Notes under the pieces: generated by a model
Database searches by the model: none
Told to the model about the DNA's origin: nothing
The model's input: only the letters and a program-made list of their open reading frames with translations
Translations under genes and position numbers: made by a program
DNA from: Actinomycetota bacterium
GTDB lineage: Bacteria; Actinomycetota; Nitriliruptoria; Nitriliruptorales; Nitriliruptoraceae
DNA: 64,000 nucleotides
Assembly: GCA_019347575.1 (NCBI GenBank)
Contig: JAHWKY010000002.1
Coordinates: forward strand, 152,317-216,316
Reading direction: 5' to 3'
Shown here: piece by piece, positions 36,044 through 45,370 of the stretch
Position numbering within the stretch: position 1 is the stretch's first letter
Layout: every line of letters starts with the position of its first letter

Positions 36044-36936
36044 CAGCGCGACAGACCGGCGGCCTCGTAGGCCGCGACGATACGTTCGACGACGTCGGCC
36101 GGCGCGTCAGCCAGCGGCGGCCGGACGGGTCCACCGGGCAAGCCGAGGTGGGTGAGGAGGCCCTTGAGTCCAGCGGGGTTGGGTTCGAGCAGCATGAGGG
36201 CCTGGAAGAACGGCAGCAGCCGCAGGTGCAGCTCACGCGCCTTGGCTAGGTCGGTGTCGGCCAGCGCGACGAGATCAGCGATCTCGCGGCCCGCGACGTG
36301 GGCGGCCACGGACACGATCCCGACCGCGCCCACCGCCAGCATCGGCAGCAGGTTGATGTCGTCGCCGGAGTAGACCTCGAAGCCACCTTCCGCCCCCTGG
36401 GTGCGGTTGACGACGTTGCCGATCTTCACGAGGTCACCGACCGCGTCCTTGACGGCGACGATGTTGGGCACGGACGCGAGCTCGACCAGCGTGTCCTCGG
36501 CGATCTCGCGGGACGTCCGACCCGGGATGTCGTAGAGCACCACCGGGCGGTCGGTCGCTTCGGCAGCGACCGTGAAGTGGCGCAGCAGCCCGGTCTGCGA
36601 CGGCTTCGAGTAGTAGGGCGTCACGACGAGGATGGCGTCCGCTCCGTCCTGTGTCGCGCGTTCGGTCGCCTTGACGGTCTTGGCGGTGTCGTTGGTCCCG
36701 GTGCCCACCATGACCTTGCCACGACCCCCGACGGCGTCGCGGACCGCAGCCACGAGGCGCCACTGCTCCTCGTCGGTCACGGTCGGGCTCTCGCCGGTCG
36801 TCCCGCACACGAGGACGGTCTGCGTGCCGGACTCGACGAGATGGTCCGCGAGCCGTTGAGCGCCATCGAGGTCGAGCGCGCCATCGCTGGTGAACGGTGT
36901 GGCCATCGCGGTCACGACGCTGCCGAGGACGGGCAT
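36043..36936 (-). CDS. dapA: 4-hydroxy-tetrahydrodipicolinate synthase DapA
   Basis: 297 residues, normal length. Condenses pyruvate and aspartate semialdehyde in the lysine/diaminopimelate route. Schiff-base Lys163 in NIVAVKDAVG, Tyr135 in VVLYDIPGRT, the CGTTGESPT loop (T46, T47) and the TPYYSKPSQTGL motif are all present. ATG 36936 has AGGAG six bases upstream. dapB, the next enzyme in the pathway, is at 57926, so the usual actinobacterial dapB-thyX-dapA order is here broken by 13 kb of accessory genes. Confidence 0.96.
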   Translation of the reverse strand: MPVLGSVVTAMATPFTSDGALDLDGAQRLADHLVESGTQTVLVCGTTGESPTVTDEEQWRLVAAVRDAVGGRGKVMVGTGTNDTAKTVKATERATQDGADAILVVTPYYSKPSQTGLLRHFTVAAEATDRPVVLYDIPGRTSREIAEDTLVELASVPNIVAVKDAVGDLVKIGNVVNRTQGAEGGFEVYSGDDINLLPMLAVGAVGIVSVAAHVAGREIADLVALADTDLAKARELHLRLLPFFQALMLLEPNPAGLKGLLTHLGLPGGPVRPPLADAPADVVERIVAAYEAAGLSR

Positions 36937-37055
36937 CGGCTGCTCCTGCCGTCGAGTGGAGTTCTTCCTGGCCGGTCTATCCTAGACCCCTGCGCCCACC
37001 GCATCGGGTGGGCGGTCCCCATCGCTCGACCGTCGTCTGCGCACGAGGTTGCCAC

Positions 37056-37814
37056 GTGAGCTCGCTGCCGGTCCTCGCGCACGCCGGCCACGGCGCGGAG
37101 TGGCAGTCGGTGCTGACGCTCGTCGCGATCGGTCTCGGCGGCGTCCTCGCGCTCGTGCTCCTCGGTCGCGTGAGGATCGAGGAGGGTGGCGACCTCGTCG
37201 TCCCGCTCGCCGTCGTCGCCCTGCTCGCTGCGGCGGCTCCGGTCGACAGCGACACGCTGTCGGACCTGTCGCCGTGGGCGGCGCCCGCCGGGGCGGTGAT
37301 CCTGGTGGGCCTGCTGCTGCACGGCCTGACGGCGTTGGACATCACCGAGGTGCTCCCGCTCGCGGGGCTCGTGGCCGTCGCGGCCGTCGCGTCGGTCGCT
37401 GCCGGACCGGCCCTCACCGACGCGTGGATCCCCGAGGCGTTGCTGCTGCCGAGCCGGGAGGACGTCGAGCTGACCATCACCTCACCGCAGGACGGCGCGA
37501 CGGTCGAGGGTCCGGAGGTCGAGTTCGAGGTCGAGGTCACGGGCGGAACCGTGGGTCCCCCGGTCGTGGACGCGGCCGATGCGCCCGAGGATCCCGAGGA
37601 GCTCGGCCGCCTACGCCTGACCGTGGACGGGGTGGTGGTCGACCCGCACGTGCTCGACGGCTGCACGCTCGAGGATCCCTGCACCACCGGCACCTTCACC
37701 TACCCGTTGGCGCCAGGCGTCCACCGGATCTTCGTCGAGTTCGTCACCTGGGACGACCTGATCTTCCAGCCGGGCGTCGTCGACGGCGTCACCATCGAAG
37801 TGGTGGAAGGCTAG
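37056..37814 (+). CDS. Membrane protein with extracytoplasmic Ig-like domain, unknown function
   Basis: 252 residues. Four hydrophobic helices in the first ~130 residues (VLTLVAIGLGGVLALVLLG, VVPLAVVALLAAAAPV, AVILVGLLLHGLTALD, LAGLVAVAAVASVAAG), then a beta-rich domain that begins VELTITSPQDGATVEGPEVEF, typical of bacterial Ig/FN3-like modules. It holds a Cys pair (GCTLEDPC) and ends FEFVTWDDLIF-like as FVEFVTWDDLIF. GTG 37056 has GAGG seven bases upstream; the earlier in-frame start lies inside dapA. It diverges from dapA across 119 bases with no clear operator. A hairpin follows its stop. Confidence 0.65.
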   Translation: MSSLPVLAHAGHGAEWQSVLTLVAIGLGGVLALVLLGRVRIEEGGDLVVPLAVVALLAAAAPVDSDTLSDLSPWAAPAGAVILVGLLLHGLTALDITEVLPLAGLVAVAAVASVAAGPALTDAWIPEALLLPSREDVELTITSPQDGATVEGPEVEFEVEVTGGTVGPPVVDAADAPEDPEELGRLRLTVDGVVVDPHVLDGCTLEDPCTTGTFTYPLAPGVHRIFVEFVTWDDLIFQPGVVDGVTIEVVEG

Positions 37815-37846
37815 GTCGACATCCTCACGCTCGCGCGTAACTAGGA

Positions 37847-37882
37847 GGGGCACTCATCCGTACTAGTAGGTGAGAGCGCCCC
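37847..37882. terminator. Hairpin after the membrane protein gene
   Basis: GGGGCACTCATCC (37847-37859) and GGTGAGAGCGCCCC (37869-37882) form an imperfect stem with a ~9-nt loop. It stands between the membrane protein stop and the giant surface protein, whose GTG follows 31 bases later, so it may be a terminator or part of that gene's leader. Confidence 0.45.
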
Positions 37883-37912
37883 ACCAGGGGATGCGGGGAG
37901 ATCAGCCAGCGG

Positions 37913-40900
37913 GTGGGGTCAACGAGACTAATCGGGCACGTAGGTAGAGGGACCGGGCCTTGGGTCACTTGGCTCGTGGTCTCGATGTTGGTCACGTCGT
38001 CGTTGACGTTCGCGGTTCGCGATGGCGCCGCATCCACGGCCGCCGGCGAAGCTGTGTCCGCCGAGATCGAAGCCGACGCGGAGTCGTGGACGCCGTTCAC
38101 CCACCGGGAGGTGCTCGCGGATGGGTCAGAACGCATGGAGGTGTTCAACGCCCCTGTCTTCCGTCGGGACGAGGAGGGGTCCTGGGACTGGGCCGATCCG
38201 GCGGTGGTTGCCACGGGCGATGCGTCGTGGCCGTTGGCGGCTCCCGGTTTGGCGGTGCCGGTGCGGTTCGGGGCGTCCAGCGACGGGCTGCTGGAACTGA
38301 CATCGGAGTCGGCCACGGTGCGTCTGACCGCCCCGTCGCTGACGATCGGGACCCCAACGGTCGACGCCGATGGTTGGGTCGTGTACAAGGATGTGGCGCC
38401 GGATACCGATCTCCGCTACCGCGTGTCGGTTGCGGGCGTCAAAGAGGAGATCGTCCTGCGCTCCGAGGCGGCACCGACCTCGTTCTCCTTCGCGCTGGAG
38501 GATGCCGAAGGAGCGCTCGGCCGAGCGTTCCAGCTCCCTGGTGGTGGTGTCCGCTTCGAAGGCAGCGTCGATGAGGCGGTGGGACTCGCCCTGGGCGCGC
38601 CGGTGGCGTACGAACTCGGGCGCGAACCGGACGAGCCCGCGGTCGAGGCCACGGGCGGATCGTTGTCGCTGTCAGCGAACAGCCACGGGTTCGACCTCTC
38701 CGTGGGCCTGGATCCGCAGTGGCTGCATGGCCGACAGTTCCCTGTGGCCCTCGACCCGACCGTGGTCTTCACGAAGGGGACGGGCCTGGACCTGGACGCC
38801 TACACCCTTTATTTCGGCAACGGGTGCGGCGGCTGCGCGCCGCTGTCGTGGTACCAGCACCGTTTCGACCTGCGGGCGGGCTCGTACGTCGATGCGACCG
38901 CCTCCAACCAGCGCGTCCGGTCCTTCTTCGACTTCGACGTGTCGGAGGTCCCGGCGGCGTCGCAGATCCATTCCGCATCGCTGAGCCTGTACGCCTACGA
39001 CTGTGTCGCGGCGGATGAGAACATCCACTGGTACTGCGACGATGGCGAGCATCCGCTGTCGGTGTACGCCTTGAACGAAGATTGGTCCTCGTCCTCGACC
39101 TGGACGGAGCTGGATGGGCGTTTTCCTGCCACGCCGCTGGACACTGCGATCTTGCCCCCGTTCGATCCCGGCGATCCAGGCAGGTGGGTGGATCTGGACG
39201 TCACAGCGGCGCTGCCGGGCTGGGCCGACCGGACCACGCCGAACTTCGGGCTCGGCCTGAGGCACGGCCGCGAGCACATCGATACCGCCGGTGTCGTCGT
39301 GTTCCACTCGTCGGAAGCGACGGCGGCGTACGCCCCGCGAGTGGTGGTCACCTACACGCCCCAGCCACCCTACGTCACCGCGTTGACCCACCCGCAGACC
39401 GAGGCTTGGTACAACACCCGCTTCAACCACGGCCAGGTCGACTTCGACTTCGACGATCGCGACTTCGACGGGGGTGCGCTGCAGATCGTCGAGAGCTGCT
39501 GGCTGTTCTCGGCCGACCCGACGGTGACCTTCGACCAGTCCAACGCGCGATGCGCCGCGGGTTCGAGCTACACGGTCTCGAGTCCAGATTGGGGTGGGGG
39601 GGAGTGGTGGTTCAACGTCCGCTACGTGTTCGACACGGGTGCTCTGGGGGCCATCGGCCGGTTCCCGGTGCACCTGGATGAAACCGCCCCATCCACACCG
39701 GCTGCATCGTCGTCCACCCATTCCGCGACCGATTGGTCCTCGAGCAACGATCCACGGTTCGAGTGGACGATGGAGCTGACCGATACACCGGTCGGCTACT
39801 CGTTCGTGTTCGACCACGAAACAGAGACGCTGCCGGATGAGTGGCCGGAGGAGACCGTCAAGACCGGCCTGGACCGGTTCGCGCAGTACACCGACGTGGC
39901 CGACGGGGAGTGGTGGTTCCACGTCCGCGCACAGAGCGCTCCCAAGGGCCTCTGGGGGCCCAGTTCGGGGTACTGGTGGGTCTACGACGAGGAGGTCGGC
40001 CATCGACGCGTGCTCATCGACGCCACGGCCCCGCCCGCCCCCGAGGTCGGCTCGCCCACCCACCCCGACCCCGATACCTGGTCGGTCGACGACGATGCGA
40101 CCTTCACCTGGACCGCCACCGACGCCACCTCGGGCTTGGATGCCCTCAGCTGGAGCCTCGACCAGTCATCCTGGACTTGGCCCGACAAGATCCCCGAGGA
40201 CGAGTCCGGCACGGCGACGACCCAGGCTTACTCGGACCTGGCGCCGGGGCAGTGGTACTTCCATATCCGCGCCCGCGACAAAGCAGGCAACTGGGGAGCA
40301 CCGGCGCACCGGCGCATCCGTATCGACGATACGGCACCGTTGCCGCCGACCATCTCGTCGACGACGCATCCCGACGAGTCCCGCTGGTACACGGTCCGTG
40401 ATGCCGCGATGGCGTGGTCGGCGACCGACACCGCCCCGATCGTCGCCTACAGCTGGGTGTTCTCCAGCACGAACTCGCCCAACGTCGACACCGTCCCCGA
40501 AGGGTCGGAGACCTCCCGCATCGAAGCGGGTCTCGCCGATGGCGACTGGTACTTCTTCGTACGGGCACAGAACGCGGCAGGACTGTGGAGTGACGTCGCC
40601 GGCTTCCGGTTCCAGGTCGATGCAACCGGGCCGGCCACTCCGACGGTCACATCGGCCACACACCCCGACCCCGACGCCTGGTACGCCAACGACACGCCCC
40701 AGTTCGACGTCCATGCCGACGACGTGTCCGGCATCGACGCCTACCGCTACCTCCTGGAGGCCTACCCCGACGGCTCGGTGAGCGCTTCCGAGTGCGGCGT
40801 GGATGACACCGTCGACGCAACCGGCTCCCAGATCACCATCCCGGGAGTGCCTGACGGCCGCTGGCGGTTCGTCGTAGCCGTCCGCAACGGCGCCGGGCTG

Positions 40901-43900
40901 TGGAACGACCCAGCCAGCTGTGGCGAACACCTCGTACGCATCGACACCACCACCCCCCAGATGCCGGGCCCACTCGTGTCGACGACGCACCCCGACCCGG
41001 CGCTGTGGTACTCGAGCAACGCGCCCACCTTCACGTGGCCAGTCGCCTCGGACCCAACGTCCACGATCGCCGGCTACAGCATCGCGCTCGACAAGAACGC
41101 GACGACGATCCCCGACACGACCATCGAGCCGACCACAACCGACGCCAACGGCGACGTCTCCAAGTCCTACACCAACCACGCCGACGGCATCTGGTGGTTC
41201 CACGTCCGAGCTGTGGACGCCGCCGGCAACGGCTCAACGACTCTGCACCGCCAGGTGCGGTTCGACGGCACCGCCCCCACGGCCCCCTCCATCAGCTCCA
41301 CCACCGGTCACGGCCAGACCACATGGTCCAGCAACGACGACCCCGGCTTCGCCTGGAGCGCATCAGACACCGCCCCGATCACCGACTACGACTGGACCAT
41401 CGAACTCAACAACCCCACCGCCTCTCCCGGGTTCACACAGCGAGGTCTGGTGACGAGCACGAGCTACTCCAACCGAGCCAACGGCAGCTGGACCTTCGCC
41501 GTCCGCACCCGCAACGCCGCCGGGCACTGGTCCGCCCCGGCCCGCTACACCGTCAACATCGACGACACCCCGCCCGCCCCACCGGCGGTCAGCTCCACAA
41601 CGCATCCGAACCAGAACAGCTGGTACACCAACGATGATCCCCGTTTCGCGTGGTCCGCGTCCGACACTGCCCCCATCAACGGGTACGACTACACGCTGAC
41701 GCGCGACGTGGACGCCAACCCCGGCACTTCCTCCAGAGGCACTGGAACGACGGCGAGCTGGAGCAACATGGACGACGGCATCTGGTGGTTCCACGTCCGC
41801 GCTCGCAACGCCTCCGGGCTGTGGAGTGGCATCGCCTCCTACCGCGCCAACATCCGACCTGTCTGCAGCGAGACGGCCGGCGACATCGTCGTCACCCGAC
41901 CGGACGGCCTCACGTTCGACGCATCTCCTACCTCGGTCGCTGGATCGGTCCCGCCCGGCAGCACCGCGGTGCACCTCTACCGGGACGCCAACGGAGACGG
42001 AAACCTAGACGTCGGGACCGACCCTCAAGTCGCAGTCACGGGCGTGGATCAACAAGCCTCGACCTTCGACGTGCTCGTCCCGCTCGTAGACGGGGCCAAC
42101 TGCTTCTTCCTGCGACGGCGAGTTCCGGACGGGACGTTCGGGACCGAAGTGAACGCTCCGGTGATCTTCCGGGCTGGAACGGGAGCCAGCGGGAGCGACG
42201 ACACGCCGGCGCCCGGCTTTGTCCTCGTCAAGATGGCGCCCGAGTTCCTCGGGATAGACCCCAGCCTGCTGCTGCCGCTCGCCACCGATGCCACACCCGT
42301 TTTCCCATCCGCGGAGGATCGCCTTCTCCGGCTGTGGTGGTTCGTCGAGGTCCCAGAGGGCACGGAGAACGAGGCGGTGGAGCTCTACAGCGCAGATCCC
42401 CGCGTGCTGCACTCCTCGCGGGGCGGAGAGGTCACCGAAGACACCGTCGCACCACCCGACTGGCGATACAGCAACTCCGTCGACGGAGCACCCGCCCAGC
42501 GGGACTACCTGCGCGACTGGTACAACCTCGAGGTGGCCTGGGACGTGATGAACAAAGGGCAGGGCGCCAAGCGCGTAGGCGTGATCGACACCGGCGTCAG
42601 CCTCGGACGGAAAGCAGACGGCACCGACCTAGTCCACTTCGACCTCGATGCGAATCTCGCCATGCCCCAGCGCGACTGCGTCACGAACACGAAGAACAAC
42701 TGCCCCTACGCGTCCGACCCGTACGGTTTCATCGACATGCATGGAACACAGATGGCGAGCATCCTCGCCGCCGAAACGGGCACCACTCAGGGGATGGCCG
42801 CCGTCGGCTGGGGCTTGAAGTTCATCTCGTTCAGGACTAGCCAGGGTCGAGACCACGGGGGCTGCAAGTCACGAGACCTTCTCTGCTACCGGGATGAGGC
42901 CATTCGCATCATCGCCGACGAAGCGGCCAGCAATGATGTCGGCGTGATCAACATCAGCAGTGGGAGCACGTACTTCAAGCACGTCCTGCAGGATGCCATC
43001 AACTACGCGGGGAGACGCGGCATCGTCGTCGTCGGCTCAGCGGGAAACGAGACCGACTCCTCCCGGCGTTACCCCGCGGCGACGCACGGAGCGATCGCCG
43101 TGGGAAACGCCACGCTCAGTGACCCCTTAAGGCGCAGGAGTAGGAACTCCCAGTTCGGCAGTTGGCTCGATCTTGGCGCAATCGGTGAGAACGTCACGAC
43201 TGCCACCTTCGAGGAGGGGTGGGGGGGCGATCCAGACAGCGACTCCCCGGGGTTCGCGTTCGCTCCCAAGGACGGGGCTGACTGGAACACGGGCACATCT
43301 GGCGCTGCGGCAACAGTGTCCGGTGCCATCGCCCTGATGACGGCCGACGGCCAGAAGCCTCTACGTGCTGCCCATCGTGTGTTGAGCGCTGTCACGCCGT
43401 ACAGCGATCCCAACATAGCCCTGGGTTGGGGTCTGCTGGACGCTGGTGCCGCCGCGACAGCGGACACCGTCCGGCTCTTCGGGCGGGACCGACTCGAGAC
43501 GGCAGTGGAGGTATCGCGGGAGACGTTCCCTGGTGCTCCAGGTGCGAGCCCGGCCTCGATCTGGGTACCGAGCGCGCTCATCCTTGCCCGAGCCACCGAT
43601 CCACCCGGGGGTCAAGGATTCGCGGACTCGCTCGTCGCCGCATCGATGGCGGGTGTTGTGGACGCACCGGTGCTCTTGATCGATGACGGGGATGAGGAAT
43701 ATCACCGTTGGCTCAACGGCGACTCACCCGTCTACCACGAGATGCAGAGGGCGGGGGGATGTCCATCCGCTGACAACGGCAACACCACCGTCTACATCGT
43801 CGGCGGCGATGCCGCGATCTCCAACACGTTCGAGACCAGTCTCGAGGCAGCTTGCTTTCCGAGCACCGTCAGACTCGGCGGCGCCGATCGCTGGAGCACA

Positions 43901-44521
43901 TCCACGGCGGTTGCCTCGGAGGTTCTACGCCGTCGAAGCGGCTCGGTCGAGGTTGGGATCGCCTCGGGTCAAGCCTTCCCCGATGCCACGGCGATGAGCG
44001 CGTGGGCAGCCAAGACCAGTTCCCCCCTGATCCTCGTTCCGAAGGCGCTCACCAACGGCCGTCTCCCTGACGCGACGGAGGCCTGGCTCACCAACAACGC
44101 GAGCCGGATCTCGCACATCCACTTCGCAGGGGGCACCGCCGCGGTAAGCACGGCAGTCTGGGACCGCGTCGCCTACCTCACCAACTACCGGTCGATGACC
44201 CGCCATTCCGGCGACACGAGGTACGACACAGCGGTCGCGATCGCCGAGAACCTCTTCTCGTCGCCCGACGGTGTTGTCTTGGCTACCGGCTCGAATTGGC
44301 CCGACGCCGTCAGCGCAGGGGCACTGACGAGAGCGTACAAGGAGTCTGGTGGCCGACTGGGTTGGCCGATTCTGTTCACCCCAGAACCGAACGTCACGAG
44401 CTCCTTGCACCCCTCTACGGCTGCCTACGCGTCGCGCTCACATGTGAAGGGCGCGTACGTGGTTGGTGGACCGGAGGTTGTCGGGCGAGCCGCCATGGCC
44501 GAGCTCGAGGCTGCGACATGA
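37913..44521 (+). CDS. Giant cell-surface subtilase with DNRLRE-like, Ig-like repeats and CWB2 repeats
   Basis: 2202 residues, exported (hydrophobic segment WVTWLVVSMLVTSSLTFAV at about 17-35). Visible order: an N-terminal beta region; a DNRLRE-like carbohydrate-binding-type domain (about 285-480, ending AAYAPRVVVTYTP); eight ~100-residue Ig/FN3-like repeats (about 484-1317) with recurring SSTTHP, WYTNDDP, WSASDTAP, WWFHVRA and DDTAP; a Ca-type loop DANGDGNLD; a subtilisin S8 domain with Asp in GVIDTGVS (~1558), His in DMHGTQMAS (~1609) and Ser in GTSGAAATVSG (~1795); and three cell-wall-binding type 2 repeats (about 1853-2202). CWB2 binds wall polymers without covalent linkage. The triad is intact, so it is probably an active wall-bound protease. 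GTG 37913 lacks a good ribosome site. It overlaps the next gene by four bases. Confidence 0.85.
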   Translation: MGSTRLIGHVGRGTGPWVTWLVVSMLVTSSLTFAVRDGAASTAAGEAVSAEIEADAESWTPFTHREVLADGSERMEVFNAPVFRRDEEGSWDWADPAVVATGDASWPLAAPGLAVPVRFGASSDGLLELTSESATVRLTAPSLTIGTPTVDADGWVVYKDVAPDTDLRYRVSVAGVKEEIVLRSEAAPTSFSFALEDAEGALGRAFQLPGGGVRFEGSVDEAVGLALGAPVAYELGREPDEPAVEATGGSLSLSANSHGFDLSVGLDPQWLHGRQFPVALDPTVVFTKGTGLDLDAYTLYFGNGCGGCAPLSWYQHRFDLRAGSYVDATASNQRVRSFFDFDVSEVPAASQIHSASLSLYAYDCVAADENIHWYCDDGEHPLSVYALNEDWSSSSTWTELDGRFPATPLDTAILPPFDPGDPGRWVDLDVTAALPGWADRTTPNFGLGLRHGREHIDTAGVVVFHSSEATAAYAPRVVVTYTPQPPYVTALTHPQTEAWYNTRFNHGQVDFDFDDRDFDGGALQIVESCWLFSADPTVTFDQSNARCAAGSSYTVSSPDWGGGEWWFNVRYVFDTGALGAIGRFPVHLDETAPSTPAASSSTHSATDWSSSNDPRFEWTMELTDTPVGYSFVFDHETETLPDEWPEETVKTGLDRFAQYTDVADGEWWFHVRAQSAPKGLWGPSSGYWWVYDEEVGHRRVLIDATAPPAPEVGSPTHPDPDTWSVDDDATFTWTATDATSGLDALSWSLDQSSWTWPDKIPEDESGTATTQAYSDLAPGQWYFHIRARDKAGNWGAPAHRRIRIDDTAPLPPTISSTTHPDESRWYTVRDAAMAWSATDTAPIVAYSWVFSSTNSPNVDTVPEGSETSRIEAGLADGDWYFFVRAQNAAGLWSDVAGFRFQVDATGPATPTVTSATHPDPDAWYANDTPQFDVHADDVSGIDAYRYLLEAYPDGSVSASECGVDDTVDATGSQITIPGVPDGRWRFVVAVRNGAGLWNDPASCGEHLVRIDTTTPQMPGPLVSTTHPDPALWYSSNAPTFTWPVASDPTSTIAGYSIALDKNATTIPDTTIEPTTTDANGDVSKSYTNHADGIWWFHVRAVDAAGNGSTTLHRQVRFDGTAPTAPSISSTTGHGQTTWSSNDDPGFAWSASDTAPITDYDWTIELNNPTASPGFTQRGLVTSTSYSNRANGSWTFAVRTRNAAGHWSAPARYTVNIDDTPPAPPAVSSTTHPNQNSWYTNDDPRFAWSASDTAPINGYDYTLTRDVDANPGTSSRGTGTTASWSNMDDGIWWFHVRARNASGLWSGIASYRANIRPVCSETAGDIVVTRPDGLTFDASPTSVAGSVPPGSTAVHLYRDANGDGNLDVGTDPQVAVTGVDQQASTFDVLVPLVDGANCFFLRRRVPDGTFGTEVNAPVIFRAGTGASGSDDTPAPGFVLVKMAPEFLGIDPSLLLPLATDATPVFPSAEDRLLRLWWFVEVPEGTENEAVELYSADPRVLHSSRGGEVTEDTVAPPDWRYSNSVDGAPAQRDYLRDWYNLEVAWDVMNKGQGAKRVGVIDTGVSLGRKADGTDLVHFDLDANLAMPQRDCVTNTKNNCPYASDPYGFIDMHGTQMASILAAETGTTQGMAAVGWGLKFISFRTSQGRDHGGCKSRDLLCYRDEAIRIIADEAASNDVGVINISSGSTYFKHVLQDAINYAGRRGIVVVGSAGNETDSSRRYPAATHGAIAVGNATLSDPLRRRSRNSQFGSWLDLGAIGENVTTATFEEGWGGDPDSDSPGFAFAPKDGADWNTGTSGAAATVSGAIALMTADGQKPLRAAHRVLSAVTPYSDPNIALGWGLLDAGAAATADTVRLFGRDRLETAVEVSRETFPGAPGASPASIWVPSALILARATDPPGGQGFADSLVAASMAGVVDAPVLLIDDGDEEYHRWLNGDSPVYHEMQRAGGCPSADNGNTTVYIVGGDAAISNTFETSLEAACFPSTVRLGGADRWSTSTAVASEVLRRRSGSVEVGIASGQAFPDATAMSAWAAKTSSPLILVPKALTNGRLPDATEAWLTNNASRISHIHFAGGTAAVSTAVWDRVAYLTNYRSMTRHSGDTRYDTAVAIAENLFSSPDGVVLATGSNWPDAVSAGALTRAYKESGGRLGWPILFTPEPNVTSSLHPSTAAYASRSHVKGAYVVGGPEVVGRAAMAELEAAT

Positions 44522-45045
44522 TTTCGTCGGCGTCGCAGACCTCACCGGTAGCAGCCGCGCGTGGCCGCGTTGGGGCCGGCCCTTCAAGGACGCGGATCGC
44601 CGCGCTGACCACCGGGATCGTCGTTCTCTTCGCTGGGGCTTGCGGCGGCGATCCTGCCCCGTTCCCCGCGGCCTCACCCGGCCCACAAGTGCTGGGTGGG
44701 GCGGAGTACTCGCTCGAGGGCAGCATCGCATGGCGAGATGAGGATCCCGGCGACTCCAGGTGCGGGACACTCTGCGTTGCTTTCTATGTCTCTTCGCCGG
44801 CGCCGTTGACGACTGCCGATATCCATGTGGATCAGCTGTGGGTGCGGACCGAGGAGGGCGTGTGGGAACCCGAGGTCAGCGACCCTCACCCGTACACCAG
44901 CAACGAGATCGCTGTCGTAGCTCGGTGGGGCCCGACGGTGTCGCTCGGCTCGCGCATCGACGTCGCAGCGCGAATCTGCGTTCCGGACGGCGATGAGTGC
45001 ATCACCCTCGCTGCCTTAGACGTCCCACACGACGCGGTGGCGTAG
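44518..45045 (+). CDS. Putative lipoprotein, coupled to the giant subtilase
   Basis: 175 residues. Basic N-terminus, hydrophobic stretch (IAALTTGIVVLFAGA) and a lipobox ending FAGAC-GG, so probably lipid-anchored at that Cys. The mature part begins Pro/Ala-rich and contains four more Cys, suggesting disulfides (RCGTLCVAF; RICVPDGDECI). No known domain. ATG 44518 overlaps the upstream stop (ATGA). Its tight coupling suggests it helps fold, inhibit or anchor the protease, which is inference. The 3' neighbour is a transposase fragment. Confidence 0.65.
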   Translation: MISSASQTSPVAAARGRVGAGPSRTRIAALTTGIVVLFAGACGGDPAPFPAASPGPQVLGGAEYSLEGSIAWRDEDPGDSRCGTLCVAFYVSSPAPLTTADIHVDQLWVRTEEGVWEPEVSDPHPYTSNEIAVVARWGPTVSLGSRIDVAARICVPDGDECITLAALDVPHDAVA

Positions 45046-45097
45046 TGCCCGCGTCGGGCAAGCGGATGGGCAGGAGATCGCATGGTTTGGGGCGTGG

Positions 45098-45369
45098 GCC
45101 GACGCGTCCCATCGAGGCGCGCGCGTTGGCGTCAGAGACCGCCTGTAGCCATTCGTTCGATGTGTACTGCGATCCGCGGTCGGAGTGGATGATCAGCCCG
45201 GGTGGGGGGCGCCGCGCCCCGGCCGCCATCGTCAGCGCGTCCAGGACGAGGCTGGTGCGCATGTGGTTGGCGGCTGCCCAGCCCAAGATCGCGCGGCAGC
45301 ACACGTCGACGATCACCGCGACGTACACTCCCCTGCAGCGCGGGTACGTAGGGATGTCGATGCACCACT
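45098..45369 (-). mobile_element. IS3-type transposase fragment (DDE integrase core)
   Basis: On the minus strand the sequence encodes part of an IS3-family OrfB: IDIPTYPRCRGVYVAVIVDV, the ILGWAAANHMRTSLVLDALT block, and GLIIHSDRGSQYTSNEWLQA. The first and second catalytic Asp regions are present; the third acidic residue and both ends of the element are gone. At about 45370 it joins abruptly to a subtilase gene on the other strand. No terminal inverted repeats or target duplication could be seen. It cannot move by itself. Confidence 0.85.
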
Positions 45370-45370
45370 C

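Noticed and set aside
45098..45369. Active insertion sequence
   Set aside because: Both ends, the third acidic residue and OrfA are missing; it is only a fragment.
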